Assembly: GCF_026151205.1 (NCBI RefSeq) | Contig: NC_087077.1 | Location: 17,161,475 to 17,225,474, forward strand | DNA length: 64,000 bases | From: Bolinopsis microptera | Lineage: Eukaryota; Ctenophora; Tentaculata; Lobata; Bolinopsidae | Reading direction: 5' to 3' | Shown here: positions 12,252 to 23,300 of the stretch, one piece after another | How the letters are laid out: each line of letters starts with the position of its first letter | Position numbering within the stretch: position 1 is the first letter of the stretch | Notes under the pieces: generated by a model | What the model was told of the DNA's origin: nothing | Database searches by the model: none | Seen by the model: only the letters and a program-made list of their open reading frames with translations | Made by a program: the position numbers and the translations under genes

Positions 12252-12777
12252 ATGGTTCCATACAGTTGCAGTATTTCTTTACCCTTTCCCTCGGAACGAC
12301 TAGCCACTATAGCTATGAGAAGTGTTGCTGCCGACAAGGAACCCAGAAAATCAGGTATTTCATTTGACACGTCATGGTTTTCCAGAAAGAGACGCATGGT
12401 CTTTTCTTTTTTAGACTTGTTTTGAAGTATTTGTGATCATGGAAATTTCAAAATAGCATTAACATTAATTGTAGGTACATTGATTAATAGTAGGTACATA
12501 TTCATTTAAACTGTGATACTTGCTAGCTATAGTATTTGCGTAGCAATGATTTAAGTAATTTATTATGCTTTTGTAAATAAAATATTTTTTTTTAAAATAA
12601 AAAAATATTAAAAATACCAAACCAGGCGTAACACGTGACCTGAAGGTGAGCGGACCAGTGTTACAGGTGACAATATCCTCATCCGAACTCAGATGTCTCC
12701 GAGTATCTGTCGGCTCGATCCTGGAGCTGCTCAAACTGTCGTGTAACACAATGGAAATGTTTGATACTAAATCATGA
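12252..12777 (+). CDS. PCC1: KEOPS complex subunit Pcc1 (LAGE3 family)
   Basis: Two exons, 12252-12354 and 12626-12777, give 84 aa, the usual size for Pcc1 (yeast about 88). Pcc1 is the small dimerisation subunit of KEOPS, which makes the t6A modification at position 37 of ANN-decoding tRNAs. Matching features are LPFPSERLATIA near the N-terminus, DLKVSGPVLQVTI in the middle (human DLTVSGRILVVRW) and LRCLRVSVGSILELLKL before the C-terminus. The start used is the ATG of the last 51-bp unit, two bases after AGCAG; all upstream units offer equivalent in-frame or shifted ATGs, so longer N-termini made of 17-residue repeats cannot be excluded. The first intron base follows AAATCAG at 12354. Confidence 0.85.
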
Positions 12778-13324
12778 CGGTAACAAAAGGCTCTTAATTA
12801 TATTTATAACTACAGTTCAGGTACAAAGGATACAGATTTAGACAGCTCTAGCTCTGTTATCGTGTGTTATTGTGTACGAATTTCAGTGTACAGATAAGCG
12901 AGACATTCAGCTTTTCTTTTTGTCACACGAAGTCATAAGATTGAGTCGCATATAATATGACGTGCGCGAAGAACTGGTGCTGTATGTAATTTAAGTGACA
13001 TATTCATTTGTTTATTTATTCGTTTATCTATTCATATTCATTAATTTATGACTGAACGTATTGATTAAAAAGTCCCTGCTATTGTATACTTTTAAGATAA
13101 ATCGTGTTTGATTGCCTAGCGTCTAGTATGGGTGGGATCTTATAGAGACATTAAATCTCAACCTTTTTAATTTCATTGCAGGTCGAGTCTTGATCATATT
13201 ACTCAATATTACCTTTGTCTCTTGTAATTTCATATTTAATCCAAGATTGCTGTTTCCATTTTCCATGCCTTTATTTTGAGTCTGAACATCTCTCTCAGGC
13301 TAATGTGATGTAATCTGGTTCACC
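12778..13324. other. Spacer between PCC1 and RPP38
   Basis: AT-rich, no ORF of note. An acceptor-like CTCTCTCAG ends at 13298, 26 bases before the RPP38 ATG; two minimal ATG-stop pairs lie between. Confidence 0.4.
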
Positions 13325-13993
13325 ATGTCAGCAAACAACACTCCTCTCACCAATAAATCCAGAAGGAAATCTCTCGCTCAAAAACAAGCTAAGAAGCCTG
13401 AGAGACATGTGCTGGATAATCCTTTTAAGATTCGGTGGCCGAGGCATTCTGAAACTGCCATAGAATCTTCACTTTTAGTTATAAAACATCACATTTGTCA
13501 GAAATACGGTGCAGCCTGTGTTGTAGACTCATCTTTGAATGAAAACAGAGGTAAACGTAACTTTGGGCATCGCCTGGAAAAGGATCGTGAACTTATTTTC
13601 AGTATCAACTGTGTAACGAAACTGTTCGAAAAAGATTTCAAATTTCAGGCTGTTTTTGTGGAAGAAAGTTTGATCCCGACGAGGATATTCGATCACATAT
13701 TATATTTGTGTGGGTTGAGAGAGGTTCCACTGGTCAAGGGACAAGTCTCTTTATATCTATCATCTTGTCTGGGCAGGAAGAAGGTTGCTATAGCAGGGAT
13801 ACCTGCTGACACAGATGTAACATTCAGTGTGCTAGTTTCACCCACCTTACCGTTTGTTAATATGGATAAATTGCCAGAATTGGTAGTGCGAATTGAAGAT
13901 GTGACACCGTCTGCAGAGGCTGTTAAAAGAAAGAGGTTAAAACAGGAATCAAAGGAGAAAAAGAAAATTGCTAAGAAAATGGAAGTCGATTAG
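13325..13993 (+). CDS. RPP38: Ribonuclease P/MRP protein subunit p38
   Basis: A single-exon 222-residue protein (human about 283). RPP38 is an L7Ae/L30e-fold subunit of nuclear RNase P (tRNA 5' processing) and RNase MRP (rRNA processing). Evidence: the N-terminal LDNPFKIRWP matches human LNNPYIIRW. The central part (residues about 90-160) follows the L7Ae pattern: INCVTKLFEKD, then an AVFVEES strand, PTRIFDHILYLC, VPLVKGQVS and RKKVAIAGI. The C-terminus is basic (KRKRLKQESKEKKKIAKK), as expected for a nucleolar protein. No intron is needed. A paralogous L7Ae protein is the only real alternative, but the IRW motif favours RPP38. Confidence 0.85.
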   Translation: MSANNTPLTNKSRRKSLAQKQAKKPERHVLDNPFKIRWPRHSETAIESSLLVIKHHICQKYGAACVVDSSLNENRGKRNFGHRLEKDRELIFSINCVTKLFEKDFKFQAVFVEESLIPTRIFDHILYLCGLREVPLVKGQVSLYLSSCLGRKKVAIAGIPADTDVTFSVLVSPTLPFVNMDKLPELVVRIEDVTPSAEAVKRKRLKQESKEKKKIAKKMEVD

Positions 13994-14230
13994 AATTGAT
14001 GGAGTGATATGCAAGAAGATCTAAGTTTGTAGGGAACTTAATCGCTTCTTGCTTCCCTTTTTGACAGTTTTTATTCAATTACTCAACTCTTGAGTGATTC
14101 TCCACTCTCCAGTTTCCGCAATTTTAGAAATTCGCATCGATCTTGATCCCTATTCTGATTCGTTTTTCTTCTTAAAGGAATTGTATTTGAGCTTCAGTTA
14201 GTGCCTTATATACTCACCACCTCGCTTTTA

Positions 14231-14322
14231 AGTATGTGTGATAGGAGACCCCCACTAACTTCACCTTTAAGTATGAGTGACAATAGACCCCACTAACCCC
14301 ACCAACCCACCTTTAGGTATGG
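14231..14322 (+). repeat. Three tandem copies of the peptidase start-codon region
   Basis: A unit of about 40 bp of the form CTTTAAGTATGAGTGACA occurs three times, with ATGs at about 14234, 14274 and 14319. Only the third (CTTTAGGTATGGGTGACA) opens the long coding frame; the first two lead to a short upstream ORF ending in a stop. Each copy has TTTAAG or TTTAG just before the ATG. Confidence 0.8.
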
Positions 14323-17300
14323 GTGACAGGAGACGACTGTACAACCTCCAGTCGTCCAGGGGAGACGGTCACCTTGTTCAGTCCGTCAGTGACGACTATG
14401 ACGACGAAGACCTCCTCCTGTCTGGCTCCCGACGACAGTCCCCTTCTTTCAACTACATCAAACTCTGCGTCATAGTCTTTTCTATTGTCGCTATTTTCTC
14501 GTCTGGCTTTTTCTCTCACATTTTGATAGTCAGCTTCGGTAAACCAGCCTCAGAACACAAGATAGACAATATAGCCAGCGTTATAGACCCCGCCAAGATA
14601 AGGGAGTATCACATTGAACTTACAAAGCATACTCATCTCGCTGGCACGCCCAGAAACTACGAACTTGCCCAGTACATCGCCAAAAAATTCCACGACTTTG
14701 CCTTTGACAGTGTCGAGTTAAAAAACTATTCAATCCGGTTACCATATCCAGACAAAAACAAGCCGAATGTAGTAAAACTGTTTGATTCGTCAGGTGTTGT
14801 GAGGCACACTTGTAGAAGGATAGAGAAGCCATTGACCGAGTTTGAGAAGTATAATCCCACCACACCCCTGTTTAACGCTCACTCTAAGCCAGGAACTGTG
14901 AAGGGGCCTGTTGTTTACGCTAACTATGCTTCTAAGTCTGATTTTAAGGTGCTGCAAGATCAAAACATCACTATAGAGGGCAAGGTCAGTGAAAACATTG
15001 CGGGTATTTAGTTTGAAATTTTGGCTGAACTCAGTTTTATGTTAATCATGAAAGTTGATAATAATAGCAGAAGTAAAATACTGAGCACACGATTTGGCAC
15101 CAACATAAAGTTTTATACATGCATTGATGTATATACATATAATACATAATATTATACCTAATATTTACATAATACGCTCCGTCCTACATTATTATAACAT
15201 ATTATTATCCTCCAACACTACCCTCCCTATAGGTAGTTCTAGCACGATACGGAGGAATATTCCGTGGGAACAAAGTGCAGAATGCAGCTGAAGCTGGAGC
15301 CCTGGCAATTGTCCTGTTCAAGGATCTAGCTGACCCTGGAAACAAGGAACGGTTCCCTCTGTCTGAGTTCGCCCCTAGTTCCTCCGGGGAGCGGGGCACT
15401 GTCGGCCTGTGAGTTTTATTTCTTATATTTCAGGTTTATAATATGATAATCGGATTATAATTTAGATTTGGGAACAGATATTTACCCTTGTGTCTGTTCT
15501 GTTCTACAAAACTGTCTACTAGATAATATCCGGATATTTTCTTCTACGATCACATCTTCAGTCTGCATTTCTTACATTTTCTACATTCCCTACATTTCCT
15601 TTCAGCTCAGACGGAGACACAGACACACTCGGCTGGCCCTCAGTGGAGAACAGTTTCATTAAAGCAGACGGAGAGTTGTATTCAGCTGCTATCATATCAC
15701 AGCCTATAACTGGAGACGATGCTATGGTGCTGCTCCGAGCCTTGTCAGTGAACACAGGTTAGTTGTGGAGATCAATGCAGGGTTAATTAATATAATGCAT
15801 GGTTAATTAATATAATGCAGGGTTAATACATCTTTGAATTAAAGTATGAATTTCCTGTATGTTACAATTTTTAGGGAGTTTGATCATTTGCATATTCTGT
15901 CATATATTAGTAATATTTAATCTAGTTAAACAGTATTTTCTGATTAAACAAGAGATTTCAAGATGTCACAATGATGTCACAATGTCATTGCACTGCTCAA
16001 ATTTCAATTAAAAGAATATCACACACGCATTTTTGAAATTACGTTTACCTTACTCGGGAATATTATAACCGGGATAAAGTGGTGGGTTTTGGAAGATTCC
16101 GCCATATTTTTCCCGGTCAAAAATTTTACCAGTCATAAAAAAACCCGCCGACTCAGATTATGGGGTTCCAAGGGGGTGGTGATCATCATATTTTACCTGA
16201 AGTCTCATATGTGCTAGAGAAGACTTTTGAAGCAGTGGATGGAGGGCTGTAACTTTATTGGCGGTTGCTACCATAATTTCGTTATAAAAATCACAATTTG
16301 GTTATAGAAATCAGATTTCAGGGTGGACCATGATTCTCACTTCTCTTGCCCATGAATCAGTGAATTGTAGAGAAGAAAACAATTTATATGTTATAGAAGA
16401 AAACGAAAATAATAATAATATATAACATTAGACGATTAGACGATCTCAGTATGATTAGTGACATTTCTCCTCAAGTTCCACAAAACCTTACGTCAAGCCA
16501 GACCAGATGTTCAGGCATATCTAAGTCTTACTTTTACAGAGCACACATTCTTTGGAATAAACTCCCTTATGAATTAAGGGAAATCTCAAGGCCATCCGTG
16601 TTTAAAACCCATTTAATTAAGTACCTCTGGACAGTTCTAAACGACCATATAACATCCTCTGACAGTTAAACAATTTACCTTAATGTAACTATATTGTCTA
16701 AATATAAATTGATAAAAAGTATAATTAATAAAATATGTTAAATAAAGTGTGTTTATAATTATGATTTATGGTACATTGTTATTTATTATATTTATATTTT
16801 AGGCTGTAACCTTTAAATTAGTTCAATGGAATAAACCTAGCATGCCTGGCCTTGGTTGCAGCATCGCTTCACTTATAGGTGCATTTAGGGCCCGATGTAA
16901 TTGCTATGATCAGTTTACTGGTCAACTGGTGTTTCGGTGTCCCTTATTTTGTTTACACTCGGTCACTTGTCAAGGCATGTAAGGTCATTCGGCGATATTT
17001 TCTTTGAAATAAAATGATGTATTTGTGTAACAATTTGAAAGTTTATTGATTTAAAAAAAATATATATATATTATAATAATAATGTCTCTAAATAGTGATC
17101 GCTTCTCGTGTGCAGTGTGTAGACTAAAGAAAGAGGGAGTTTTTCCCGTTAAAGTAACTTGTGGCCACATCCCGTTAGAAGTGAGTAAACTGTGCCACTA
17201 TTTCATGGTCCACGGTGGATTGATTACTGGAGCAGTTGAAGATGCAAAGCCAAGACGTTCCCCAATACCAAGCGGTGGGCAGGAAATTAAGCTCCGGCTG

Positions 17301-20300
17301 ACCTTCAGAGCAGTAGCCCCATTAGCGGACAAAATGAAAGTCTTGTTAAGACAACAATACAACTTCGAATTTGATGGTCAGCAGCTCAGGGGGATATCAA
17401 TAATGATAATGGCGGGGACATTAGCGATAATGAGAATGAGAATACGCTTTAATGAAGATTTGACTTATTATTGCTTAGATTTATTTTCCTTTATAAAATA
17501 GACGTGTCTTTTTTTTCTATTTCTGAGTAATATCAATAACTGTAAATTGAAATAACTTCTTTAACAAGTAACAAAAACAGAAATTTCGGTTGAAAATTTG
17601 TTGACCTCTGAAAAAAAACTTGAAAGGTCGGCCACCGGTAAATACATGACCGGGATAATTTGGCGGGTTTTGGGAAAGTCCGCCATATTTTTCCCGGTCA
17701 TTAATTTTCCCAGTCATAAATTAACCCGCTATAATATTCCCGAGTAAGGTAATCACTTGAAACGTGGTCTGTGGAGATATTTTTCAAAGTAACTCAAAAT
17801 GCAGATAAGTCATAAAAGTGATGGTAGAAGTATAATTCTTTATAAAAATAAACCAAAGACTAAGATTACATTACACATACAAACTGGAGAGGACTATAAT
17901 CATTTACAGCCTAAGCGAAAAGGTCTTCCGGATCATAAGGTCCTGAGCCCCAGACCTGAACTTCAAGGATATGTAAGTGTTTAGCAAGTTTCTGGTGTAG
18001 AACTATCTCTCTGGCATAAGTCGGGTCACTCTCCGGTACATCGAACTGGTAAATGGGTTTAGCACTTATTGCTACACCTATCATTTGAACGTCAGCAAAA
18101 ATCCGAGTTCCAACGAATTGCTCCTGGCAGCAAAATCTTACGTTCCAGACTTTTACTCGGTGGATGCGGAAAAGTCCGCCGAGATGAATGGTCAGTTTGT
18201 TGTTGGGGCTATAATTATTAGTTTTCGGGTACGTCTGTATGCTTTCAATGGCACGTTTGTCAAATATGAACTGTCCATCCACGATGAGGTCAGCATCACG
18301 GCCAGCGTCCGCATAGCTGGTCTGATCCACCATCTTGTAGAGAGAGATGAGCCGTACTTCAGATGTCATTTGTTGTTGTCTACCCTTTACCTGGTGAGGT
18401 TATGGTTACAGAGAAATAAATTAACTATTATTAAGTATTTATTTCATCAACAATCAAGTTGGTGGTAAAAATAATTAACATTCAACATGTTCTACGCGGC
18501 TAATTAACAACCGCCTAATCAATCAACTTGTCTGATGTTTTACTGTTAACTGTTTACCGTGGTAAGATCCCCTTGCACTTTCTTTATCAAGCCTTTTTGA
18601 GAGTCAACTTTATATTCCAACATTCCGATTCTATCTTCTAATCTTTCCAGACTATTTTTTATCTCGGCGATGTTCTGAGCAGACGAGACGGCTTGTATCT
18701 TCACGAGAGACAGTGTCTCCATCAGAATCTTCTCCAGTTCTGACCATGAAGAAGGTGGAGGGAGTTGAAGGGTTTCCTCCTTCAGCTCCAGTCCCTCTCG
18801 TGGAGGGAGTTGAAGGGTTTCCTCCTTCAGCTCCAGTCCCTCTCGTGGAGGGAGTTGAAGTCTATGTTCTGATTATGATTTAACGAAATTAATGGAATAG
18901 GTTTAACGGAAGACGATCAAATTTTACTCGCACCTGTTTAGTTACCTTAGTTACCTACCTAGTTACCTTCATTAGCTTATCAACCAGATTATCAGTATGG
19001 AAAGGAGGAATAACCTTTGATGCGATGTATTTAATTTCTTAAAGTTATCCAATATTCCCACTCTCTTCAGGTTTAAAGCTACCAGAGGAGTGGCAGACGG
19101 GGTTACTAGGGAACACGTCATCTGGTATCGGAACTGGGGCTGAAGATGGACCACAACTTGAGGTGAGACTAAGAGGATTTGTTGAATGTTGGTAAAATGA
19201 TCTGGAATGGCGCGGACTGTACAAGTAAAGTGTAAAACACGTGTTATTTTGTCAAGTAGTGTGATCTGGAGTACTTACCAGAATCTCAAGATTTTGATGA
19301 CTTTTATTTCATTTATTCCTCCATATATTATTTCTTATATTTCTTTGCAATAACCAAGGTGCAGATATCGACTACCAGCATAGAAAATGAGTTCACCAAA
19401 TGCTTTTAAATTGATCAGTTAACTAATTAATCAACTAATTAAAAGGTAACGGTAAATGTGGATATTAGAAGAGTTAATATAACGAACGTTATTGGGACAA
19501 TCACTGGATCTTTAGAACCTGATAGATGGGTAATCTTAGGTGAGTTGAGGTTACAATGATTCCAATGATGAGTGTAATGGAACAGTACATTTTGATTTAC
19601 TATTTTATTTAAATAATGCTTTCGTGTATCCTACATTTTACAAATATTTCACCAAATTTCCGATGCAACAACGGAAAAACAATTATACTTATTCCGCCAA
19701 ATGTTTCTTTGTGTTTCCCCTCTCCAAGTTTCCCATTATCCAGGTAACCATAGAGACGCATGGACGTACGGAGCAATAGATCCGAGTAGTGGTACAGCAG
19801 CTGTCATAGAGGCTGGCAGGGCCCTCTCACACTTTCTCAATAAGGTAAGTAATGATAGTGTAAATACTTAAATAATAGGTGGTTAGAACTTGGGCACTAA
19901 GATTTGATTCATAATAATAATATATCACAAGGTTAGTAATAGTAAGAGGCACGTTTTGCCCTCTCGAAAGTCGAATGACTTGTCAACTATAATTGAATAT
20001 ACCCCTTACTAATAATGTTAGAACGATTCACACGTCCCCACTGATATAAAGTCCAGTGTTAATCACTATTTCCAGGGCTGGAGACCTAGAAGAACAATAA
20101 AAATTCCTCGACAGCTTTTTAAAATTCGTACAGTTCGGCACCTTTTAAAAGTTCGTACAGTGCGTACTGACCAACTATGCTATTTCCAGGGCTGGAGACC
20201 TATAATCACTATTTCCAGGGCTGGAGACCTAGAAGAACGATAAAGCTAGCCTCGTGGGACGCAGAAGAGTGGGGTCTGATCGGCTCCCTGGAATGGGTAG

Positions 20301-23300
20301 AGGAGAACCGGTATATACCTTCTAGTCAATCTCTTGTCCCCCAACATATTTGATCTAAAGTTCGTGCTAGTTATATATGGTAGAGGAGAACAGGTATATA
20401 CCTTCTAGTCAATCTCTTGTACCCCAACATATTTGATCTAAAGTTCGTGCTAGTGATATATGGTAGAGGAGAACAGGTATATACCTTCTAGTCAATCTCT
20501 TGTCCCCCAACATATTTGATCTGAAGTTCGTGCTAGTTATATATGGTAGAGGAGAACAGGTATATACCTTCTAGTCAATCTCTTGTCCCCCAACATATTT
20601 GATCTAAAGTTCGTGCTAGTTATATATATGGTAGAGGAGAACAGGTATATACCTTCTAGTCAATCTCTTGTCCCCCTAGATATTTGATCTAAAGTTCGTG
20701 CTAGTTATATATATATATAATATGAAATATATTTTTGTCTGCTTTAATTGATACTAAATAAAATTGTTGTTTTCTTGAAATTGTTGTTTTCTTGAACAGG
20801 GCGCTACTGGAGCACCGGGGCGTGGTCTACATTAACACGGACATTGCGGAGGGGGGAGAGTGTTTGAGGGTGGATGCTACTGGCTCGCCTCTCTACCAGA
20901 ACCTCACTGGTACTGTGTGATATTATTTACCTGCTACATATAATAATGTTATATTAATGCTTTTCAAACACTATACATAATGTTATATACTACGTAATAT
21001 TATATTATATACTACCATAATAATATATTAGTATCATATTAACTATACTACTGAGTAATTAAATTATCGAGATAAAAACATCTACATCATCACAACTGAT
21101 TCTAAGTTTCCACTTCTTCTAAATGTATCCCCCAAATAAAGTGCGCCTTAACTAAAACACCCTCCCAGGCACAGTACTGGGTGCTGTGAACAACGAGGGT
21201 TTCCAGAGACTGGATCTGTCCGGTAGTGGGTCCGACATGTACGGGTTCTATTGTTACGCGGGGGTCAGTGTGATCAACGTTAACTGCCAGTCGTACGCTG
21301 ATGTTTATCATACTATCTACGATGAGCAGCAGTTGTTTGAGGTCGTGGACAAGGATTACAAGAATTTAGCTAAAGTCGCCTCAAGTTTAGCGCAGGTACT
21401 AATGATTGCTATGAATGTACGTAATTAATTGGTATAAACGCTTAATCAATAAGTAGGACTATTCCAAGGTTTCTATAGTCAGTTCTCAATAGTATTAAGT
21501 TAATTATTAATATATATAATATTAATTATTAAGTATTAAGTTAATTATTAATACCCGATATTCCAGTTAGTTGTCGGGGTAAGTGAGCCGGCCCTAGTAC
21601 CCGGCAGAATTGTGGAATACGGAAACAGAATACAAGAATGGTGGGATATGTTGAAACCTAAGATCTTACAGACCTTCACTCGTCTGGACATTGACGAGGA
21701 GCTGATTCACATATTGGATAATACCTTGTTTGAGTTGGGGAGAGCCGCTAACACTTTCAAGGTGTGTTGTGTATATAATGTGTCTTTTAGTTGTGTCTTT
21801 TAGTTGTGTCTTTTAGTTGTGTCTTTTAGCTTCGTATCTTTTATAATGGGGGGGGGGGGGGGGGGGGGTGTCACGTCCGTCTATGTCCGCTTGTCTCATA
21901 GAATCCAAAAAGGACAGGACATAGGCGGACATAGACGGACATAGGCGGACATAGGCGGACATTAATGGACACCTAAATTGCTAAATAAAATGTTCAATTT
22001 TTGCTGTTATAGGGGGATCATGTTTTTGTCCGTTCGGTACCCTATATTTTCAAAACGGACATAAAAATAGAGCGGACAAAAATGGACAAAAACGGACAAA
22101 AATGGAAATAACATTTAGATGCTTCCTCCTCCTACTCTTCCTCCTCCTCCCCTGGGTCTTCCTGATCTTCCTCAGTCCTCTTCCTCCTCCCCTCCTCAGT
22201 CCTCCTACTCCTCCTCCTCGTCCTCAGTCCTCCTCATCAGTCCTCAACAGTCCTCCTCCTCCCCAGTCCTCCTCCTCCTCCTGAGTCCTCCTCCTGAGTC
22301 CTCCTCCTGGGTCCTCCTCCTGGGTCCTCCTCCTCTTCATCCTCCTCCTCTTCCTCCTCAGTCCTCCTCCTCATCCTTCTCCTCAGTCCTCCATCCTCCT
22401 CCTCAGTCCTCCCCCAGTCCCCCTCCTCCTCCTCCTATTCAGTCCTCCTCCTCCTCCTCCTCCTTCTCAGTCCTCCTCAGTCCTCCTCCTCCTCCTGAGT
22501 CCTCCTCCTCCCCCTCCTCCTCTTCCCTCTCCTTCATCCTCCTCAGTCATCCTCCTCAGTCCTCCTCAGTCCTCCTCCTCAGTCCTCCTCCTCCTGGGTC
22601 CTCCTCTTCATCCTCCTCCTGGGTCCTCCTCGGTCCTCAGTCCTCCTCCTCCTGGGTCCTCCTCCTCATCCTTCTCATCAGTCCTCCTCCTCCCCAGTCC
22701 TCTCCCAGTCCCCTCCTTCTCCTCCTCCTATTCAGTCCTCCTACTCCTCCTCCTCCTCAGTTCTCCTCAGTCCTCCTTCTCATTTCTCCTAAGTCCTCCT
22801 CCTGAGTCCTCCTCCTGAGTCCTCCTCCTCCTCCTCCTCTTCCCTCTCAGTCATCCTCCTCAGCCATCCTCCTCAGTCCTCCTCCTCCTGGGTCCTCCTC
22901 CTCCTCTTCATCCTCCTCCTCGGTCCTCCTCGGTCCTCAGTCCTCCTCCTCCTGGGTCCTCCTCCTCATCCTTCTCATCAGTCCTCCTCCTCCCCAGTCC
23001 TCTCCCAGTCCCCCTCCTTCTCCTCCTCCTATTCAGTCCTCCTCCTCCTCCTCCTCAGTTCTCCTCAGTCCTCCTTCTCATTTCTCCTAAGTCCTCCTCC
23101 TGAGTCCTCCTCCTGAGTCGTCCTCCTCCTCCCTCTCAGTCATCCTCCTCAGCCATCCTCCCCAGCCATCCTCCTCAGCCATCCTCCTCAGTACTCCTCA
23201 GTCCTCCTCCTTCTCAGTCATCGTCAGTCCTCCTCCTCAGTCCTCCTCAGTCCTCCTCCTCAGTCCTCCTCAGTCCTCCTCCTCCCCCTCCTCCTCTTCC

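Larger units (their letters stand above)
16048..17749 (+). mobile_element. TA-flanked transposon (CCTTACTCGG tips) in peptidase intron 3
   Basis: Tips are inverted: CCTTACTCGGGAATATTATA on the left and its complement on the right. TA flanks both ends (16046-16047 and 17750-17751), the target duplication of Tc1/mariner-type elements. Next to each tip a block containing GGGTTTTGG, TCCGCCATATTTTTCCCGG and CAGTCATAAA is present in the same orientation at about 16075 and 17660, forming a snap-back hairpin with the tip. The interior holds a LINE fragment and one unknown ORF. No DDE transposase was recognised. Confidence 0.8.

Noticed and set aside
12134..12397. Minus-strand ORF overlapping PCC1 exon 1
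   Set aside because: Shadow of the repeat and of PCC1 on the other strand.
22102..22805. 228-codon ORF in the second TCC array
   Set aside because: It is pure TCC repeat read in one frame; no start context or domain.
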